Positions 59,187 to 64,000 of a DNA stretch of 64,000 nt are shown here, in pieces (position 1 is the stretch's first letter; each line of letters begins with the position of its first letter). The notes below the pieces were generated by a model, which was given only the letters and a program-made list of their open reading frames with translations, did no database searches and was not told the DNA's origin. Position numbers and translations under genes: made by a program. Origin of the DNA: Rhizophagus clarus (lineage: Eukaryota > Glomeromycota > Glomeromycetes > Glomerales > Glomeraceae); contig BLAL01000285.1 of the NCBI GenBank assembly GCA_015698045.1, forward strand, positions 3,412,001 to 3,476,000, written 5' to 3'.

Positions 59187-61117
59187 TCAAAGATTTTTTA
59201 AAGTTAATTTTTTCTTTTTTGTAATACCCAACGAATGTTCAAATTCTTTTATAAAAGAACAGCGACGTATCCAAATTTCTTTAAATGTTTGTTCATAAAT
59301 GTACTGCCTGATCTCAATAATGACTAACAGTAATTGTTTATGAGGAATCCACAAGTTGAGAATTTGAGTCAACTCCAATGGTATAAAGCCTTTGATGAGA
59401 TCCACGAAAGTAAAATTATCAGATTCTATACTAATTGTCCATATATCAAGCGTCAATAAAGCAGAATAATCTGTAATGTCTGGATTACATTCAAATAACA
59501 ATGATAATAAAAGATCAATTGTATTATTCTTAATCTTTAAAAAAAGAGATCGATGTTCATCACATATCCACACGTGATCAAACGTTTCATCTTCCAATCC
59601 ACAACTAGGACATTTCCATCCATCGTATAATTCTAGGAATGATTTCTTCATTTGTTCAATTGTAGGAATCTCTTCTATAAGAAGATGAACTTTATGAGCT
59701 TTAACTTTAGAAGAAGACATTGAAGTTTCATTGTTAGCAATATCGCAATTGAGGCATTCAAAGGTAGAAGTCCAATCAACTTCTAATTTTCAATATTTAG
59801 TATTTCTATGTAAGTTGATAAATTTTTCTAGGTCTTTAATATGACTAACCATCTTGATAAATTTTCGTAAGTGAGTTTCAATGATGATGTTATTCCATAA
59901 CAGAAGTACTTCAATGTCAGAAGCAGTATCTATAAAATTAATAAATCTATCTTGGTCAATGTGAGCAGATTTTGCTAATCTATCCACGTAATTATTGCCG
60001 TCGCAATCAGTGTGTGCAGCTACTTTAAACATTTCTACATGTAAGTTCTGTTGACGAATAATTCTAATCAAAATTGATCATAGATAACTATTATTAAGTT
60101 TGAAATAATCTCGTGATGTAAGAGAGAAATTATTACATTTAAATCCCTCAAACATAGTAACATATTTAAGGAATCAATGTTGATTCTCACTTTACTTCTA
60201 TAAGGGACTACCATAAGAGCTAAAATTACTGCTAAGAGTTCGCCTCGATATGCTGAAGGCCATTTATCAATTGTAGTATAAAATTCTACTTGAGGAATAC
60301 CAAAGGATCTATCAAGGTAAGCAAATGCGCAGCTAATGTTGCATTGTTCAGTGCCTAATTCAATAAGAGATCCATTAGTGAAAAATTCAAAAATACAGCA
60401 ATTTGGATTATCAAATATAGCGAATTTTCGTTGAATTATAAGTAATTCATTCCTAGAAAGTCCTGGTTCTAATAATTCTAAAATAATATTGTTTTGTCTG
60501 ATCACGTGATTTCTCGTTAACGTACTTTGAGAAAGAGCATATTTTTTCTTAGCCTGATCAAAAAGATTAAAAATATTAAAATTAATCATTTTTCTACGTT
60601 TAACATCTTCTTTGGTAAATTTAGCAGCCGATAAAAGCGGTACTATATGCTTTGGATTGGCAGTAAAGGCACAAACACCCATGCTTAAACGATTAGCAGT
60701 ATTAGCAGCGCAAAGTGTATCATCACAAATGGTAATGTGGGTAGATGTTAATGTTGATTGAGACATATCTGCATGATAATGTCGAAGAAGAATGTTGTCC
60801 TCATCAATAAGGCATTGGACTTTTCCAAATAAAATTGAATTATGTTGAGGGCTATATACAACAGATAGTGATCTATCTTGTTTTTCTATATTATAAGATT
60901 TAGTATCTTCAATATTATCAAAAAACGTAGTAAATTTGTTGTAAAGCTGTGGTTTAATGTTAAGCCCATCCACTGTAATGAGTTTTTGGATATCCATATA
61001 CCATTTTTCTTCTTTGTTACCATGACCAGGAATAGATTGAAAGTAATGTTTATTACATATATCAGTCCAATTAAGTAAGCGACGCTTGTCTCCTGAAATA
61101 ATTTGTTTGACAAACAT
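59187..61117 (-). pseudogene. LINE RNase H and C-terminal zinc-motif region
   Basis: RNase H blocks: EFFTNGSL, where the family has an Asp before GS; YRGELLAVILAL; INIDSLNML; and, after a frameshift near 60.07 kb, KVAAHTDCDGNNYVDRLAKSAH. The Asp-to-Asn change at the first catalytic position would by itself impair activity. Further on, an in-frame TGA at 59790 is followed by CPSCGLEDETFDHVWICDEH (59.58-59.64 kb), a Cys2/His-type zinc motif often found after RNase H in these fungal LINEs. Confidence 0.8.
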
Positions 61118-61120
61118 AAT

Positions 61121-63240
61121 TTAGCATGAGCGTAAAATTTTGCTGTGTTTTGTTAAAAACTCAAAAGTAGCAATAGTTGCGAAATCATTTTTTCCTCCTA
61201 CTAAGGTAGGGAATCTGCCTTTGTCGATGACAAGTAGTGTAAAATCATTCTGTCTCATTAAGTTGATCATATTAAGTAAATAATTATTCTTCATACATCT
61301 AGGGATTTTGTCAAAAAGAATACCCTCTATCAGCAGTCGAGAACACCAGAGTAGTTGTTGTAGCAGTTTCAAGCGAATTTCAGTGATTCTTCCTAAGATT
61401 CCAGTGTCATTTAATTGAATGCAAAAATTAGTAATTTTTGCTTGAAGTTGATTCTCGTAAGGATTACGATAACCATATATATAAGAATTATCTAGTATCG
61501 CATTAGGGGCAGTACAAGCAAATTTGAGCTTGTTTTTAAACATTCGATGAAAAGGAACAAATAAACGATGAATTAAATCTGGTGATAGGACGAAAACCTG
61601 TGACCAGTATTCAACACGAGGTATAATAATCCTATTGAAAATATATAGGATATGTTTATCAGTAATTTTCTTTTTCCACATAAGGTTCGTTAGGTGGTCA
61701 ATTTCCGCTTTAACTTTAGAGATTAGAAATTGTTCATTATTTTCAATATTAAAATAAACTCCCAGGATACGAGTGGGTTCATAAGGGTGTTTGGCCTTGA
61801 TACTAATAGATTCCCTTCCAAATTGAATATTGATCTTGTTATTATAAATGTGAGAATAATGACGCTTATACATCTTGGTTCTCATCATAAGTTCAGATTT
61901 TTCTTTATTTATCTGGATATCATTTAGTCTATAAAAGGAGTCAGCGATGGAGAGCATAGATTCCAGCTTATCTTTCTTATAAGTAATCTACTGCGTGTCA
62001 TCCATTAATGCCAAGGCTGGGACATGTTGTTCTATCACAGCTGAATTCAACTGTGGTATTTGCTGTATATTATTACATGATACAGTGTATCCCAATTTTT
62101 GTTGGTTAATTTCAGCAAGTAAAGGATCATAATAAATACACCATAGAACAGGTGAAATAACTTCTCCTTGGTCTATGCCTGTAAGAACATCATAAGCAGT
62201 CATTTTGCCATAGGCTGTTATAACTTGATTCATTCTATCTTTAAACAAATCTAAAATTAAATGAGTGAACTGCTGAGGTAGTTTAATTCTGTCCATCGCT
62301 TTCTTTAGTTGGAAGGTATTGACACGATCATAGGCCTTACCCATATCCTGTGATAAAATCCAAAGTTCATTATTATTATCAATAGCGTCCTGAATGATTT
62401 CATTAATGATCCTTATAGGTTCGAAGGTAGATTGTTTAGGTAAACCAGCGAATTGGTTTGTCTGTAAATGTTATGTTGTTTTAACGTTGAAGTAAGGCGA
62501 TGATTAAGTAATGTAATAAGCGCTTTACAAGCAGTCTCAAGTAGAGTGATCGGTCAAGAGTTTGATAATTCACAATTAAAGGGTTTTGGCTTGGCAATAG
62601 GAAAAACGGTTGCTTCTTTCCATTGTTTTGGTAAGTAACCAAAATGTATAATCTTACATATCAAATAATATAAAATATCATAAGCCGTAGGACTAACGTG
62701 TTATAACATTTCATTAGATATTCCTGAGGGGCCTGTAGCTTTGCCTTTAGGAAGGTTTCTGATAACATCCAGCCATTTGTCACGTGATGGAAGGTCCATG
62801 AGGTTTGAGTAAATATTCTCATCAACATGACGTAAAGGTCGATATTGATCTTTCCAACGGCCTTGAAGTGGCTTTTTCCTATTAATCGAGCCTGCAATAG
62901 TTTGGAAATGATGATTGGTTTCATTGAGGACAGCTGATTCACCTGTGATTAGTGATTTATTGCCTTGGGCGTCTTTCTTATATATTTTTTCAATCAAGAT
63001 ATGAACCATCTCTTCTTCAGTGATCGAGCGAATCATAGATGCTTGGTTGTCTTTAAAATTAGTACAGCATTTCTTGATATTAGAAACTATTTGTTCCTGA
63101 ACCATAATATCAAATTCCAATTTGAAAATAAGTCGTAGGTGTTTTCTGATTTTATACAAATTCTTCAAAAATAATTTGAAGTCGTCAAGTATAAGAAAGG
63201 TAAAGAATGATGAAAGGTCAGAGCATTCATATTTGTCCAA
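61121..63240 (-). pseudogene. LINE reverse transcriptase region
   Basis: Conserved blocks appear in order: LPKGKATGPSGISNEML (62.7 kb), WKEATVFPIAKPKPFN (62.6 kb), SQDMGKAYDRV with the first catalytic Asp (62.33 kb), GIDQGEVISPVLW (62.17 kb), and ALALMDDTQ (62.0 kb), where Tyr is more usual before MDD. Thumb sequence continues to 61121. In-frame stops follow NEML, SNS, DDTQ and the end of this segment, and a frameshift lies near 62.47 kb. A Trp codon has probably become TAG after DDTQ. Confidence 0.85.
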
Positions 63241-63258
63241 TGTCAGATTAATGAGACG

Positions 63259-63984
63259 TTAGAACTTGGACCATTTAGCAGAGACACTATAAGTGATAGA
63301 AGCAGTATCATTCAGTATCGAACGTGTTTCCAATATACGATTAATGATATATCTTAAATCGAAGTAAATTGAAAGCTTCTTTTCCGGTGTAGTTTTGACT
63401 TTATTTCTTGTGACTTGCTTGTTGACTATACAAGATTTAGCTACTCTCATGAGGGTTTGCCTAAACATGTCCCAGAGAGTATTGATGTGACGAGGTTTAA
63501 CGATGGAAAAATCTTTCATTAATGTATTCTCAATCTCTAGGTCCAAATGGGTGCTAAAATTTTCCCAGGTATGTTCATCATCCTTGTCCATTTTATCATA
63601 TTGAAATACGGTCCTTTTGATATGTTTCTTCTTTTGATTGGTTGTGTTCAAGGAAACACCTGTCATCTGTACTGTGTCCAATGACAATATTATAGTTTTA
63701 TGGTCAGTATCAAAATGATCATTCTCTATCACTGTGCTATTAACACTTTTCTCTAACATAGATAAAGATGCCCAAATATAATCTAATCTTGATTCCTGTT
63801 TATTAGAATCAGCTGGTGTATAAGTATACATTTCTTCGTCATTGTCATTAAAGATTGGAATGGTATCTAACAATCTTCTACTTTCCAGAGTGCGAAACAA
63901 GGAAAATTGCCATTTATTATTGACAAAAGCCATTAAATATTTTCTATAATTAATATTGAAATTTCCCATGATAATGACTTCCAT
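63259..63984 (-). pseudogene. LINE endonuclease domain, C-terminal half
   Basis: This nicks target DNA for target-primed reverse transcription. GNFNIN stands where the family has GDFN, and is followed by SRLDYIWAS and TDHKTIILSL, the last catalytic blocks of the exonuclease/endonuclease/phosphatase fold. The N-terminal catalytic residues lie beyond the window edge. A Lys/Thr-rich linker follows, and an in-frame TAA at 63259-63261 separates it from the next segment. Confidence 0.8.
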
Positions 63985-64000
63985 GTCACGTGATTGGGCA

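Larger units (their letters stand above)
58741..64000 (-). mobile_element. LINE (non-LTR retrotransposon), 3' part, cut by window edge
   Basis: The minus strand holds the usual order of an endonuclease-RT-RNase H LINE ending in a (AAAAT)n tail (58741-58768 on plus, T-rich). From the edge inward: C-terminal half of an AP-type endonuclease (63259-63984), a linker, reverse transcriptase (about 61.1-62.75 kb), RNase H (about 59.8-60.42 kb) and a C-terminal Cys/His motif (59.56-59.65 kb). The domains are largely in one frame, with about six in-frame stops and two frameshifts (near 62.47 and 60.07 kb). It is inactive but not ancient. The 5' end and its target duplication lie outside the window. Confidence 0.92.

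Noticed and set aside
60878-61927. Plus-strand open frames within the LINE
   Set aside because: Antisense shadows of the reverse transcriptase and RNase H coding sequence.

Overview
The window is very AT-rich, intron-dense eukaryotic DNA. It looks like an arbuscular mycorrhizal fungus of the Rhizophagus irregularis type. This is inference: it rests on short GT(A/G)AGT..AG introns, a Glomeromycotina-style F-box/leucine-rich-repeat protein, a WD40-like/ion-channel gene of a family I know from Rhizophagus, and many small transposon relics. No database search was possible.

Layout. 1-2010 (minus): the most unusual feature, a putative gene whose start exon is followed by a tandem array of 3-nt micro-exons; it runs off the left edge. 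2.1-8.5 kb: AT-rich, with degraded MITEs. 8.54-10.62 kb (minus): complete seven-exon cytochrome P450. 10.97-16.14 kb: degraded P-element-like DNA transposon with an 8-bp target duplication. 16.18-17.89 kb: a degraded Tc1-like element lying 30-40 bp away and carrying an insertion. 18.25-18.34 kb (minus): tRNA-Phe(GAA) with an 11-nt intron. 21.85-22.26 kb: a second small exon-like tandem array. 25.09-26.53 kb (minus): F-box protein. 28.4-31.4 kb: MITE cluster.

32.6-39.1 kb is a broken, transposon-riddled paralogue of the intact eight-exon WD40-like/ion-channel gene at 43.01-47.04 kb. The pseudogene is interrupted by three hAT-like MITEs, one of which carries a nested TA-target MITE, and it abuts fragments of a kinase-family gene and a MULE-type zinc domain. 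48.81-51.14 kb is a 2.3-kb inverted-repeat element with a perfect 8-bp target duplication; inside it is a tandem array of splice-acceptor-like units. 51.5-55.7 kb is dominated by hairpin-forming AT satellites. 56.69-57.90 kb is a five-exon secreted or membrane protein gene. From 58.74 kb to the right edge (minus) is a LINE with endonuclease, reverse transcriptase, RNase H and C-terminal zinc motif, broken by several stops and two frameshifts.

The host genes (P450, F-box protein, ion channel, membrane protein, tRNA) do not form a pathway. They are separate genes in a transposon-rich accessory region. The point worth most attention is the 3-nt micro-exon array at the left edge.
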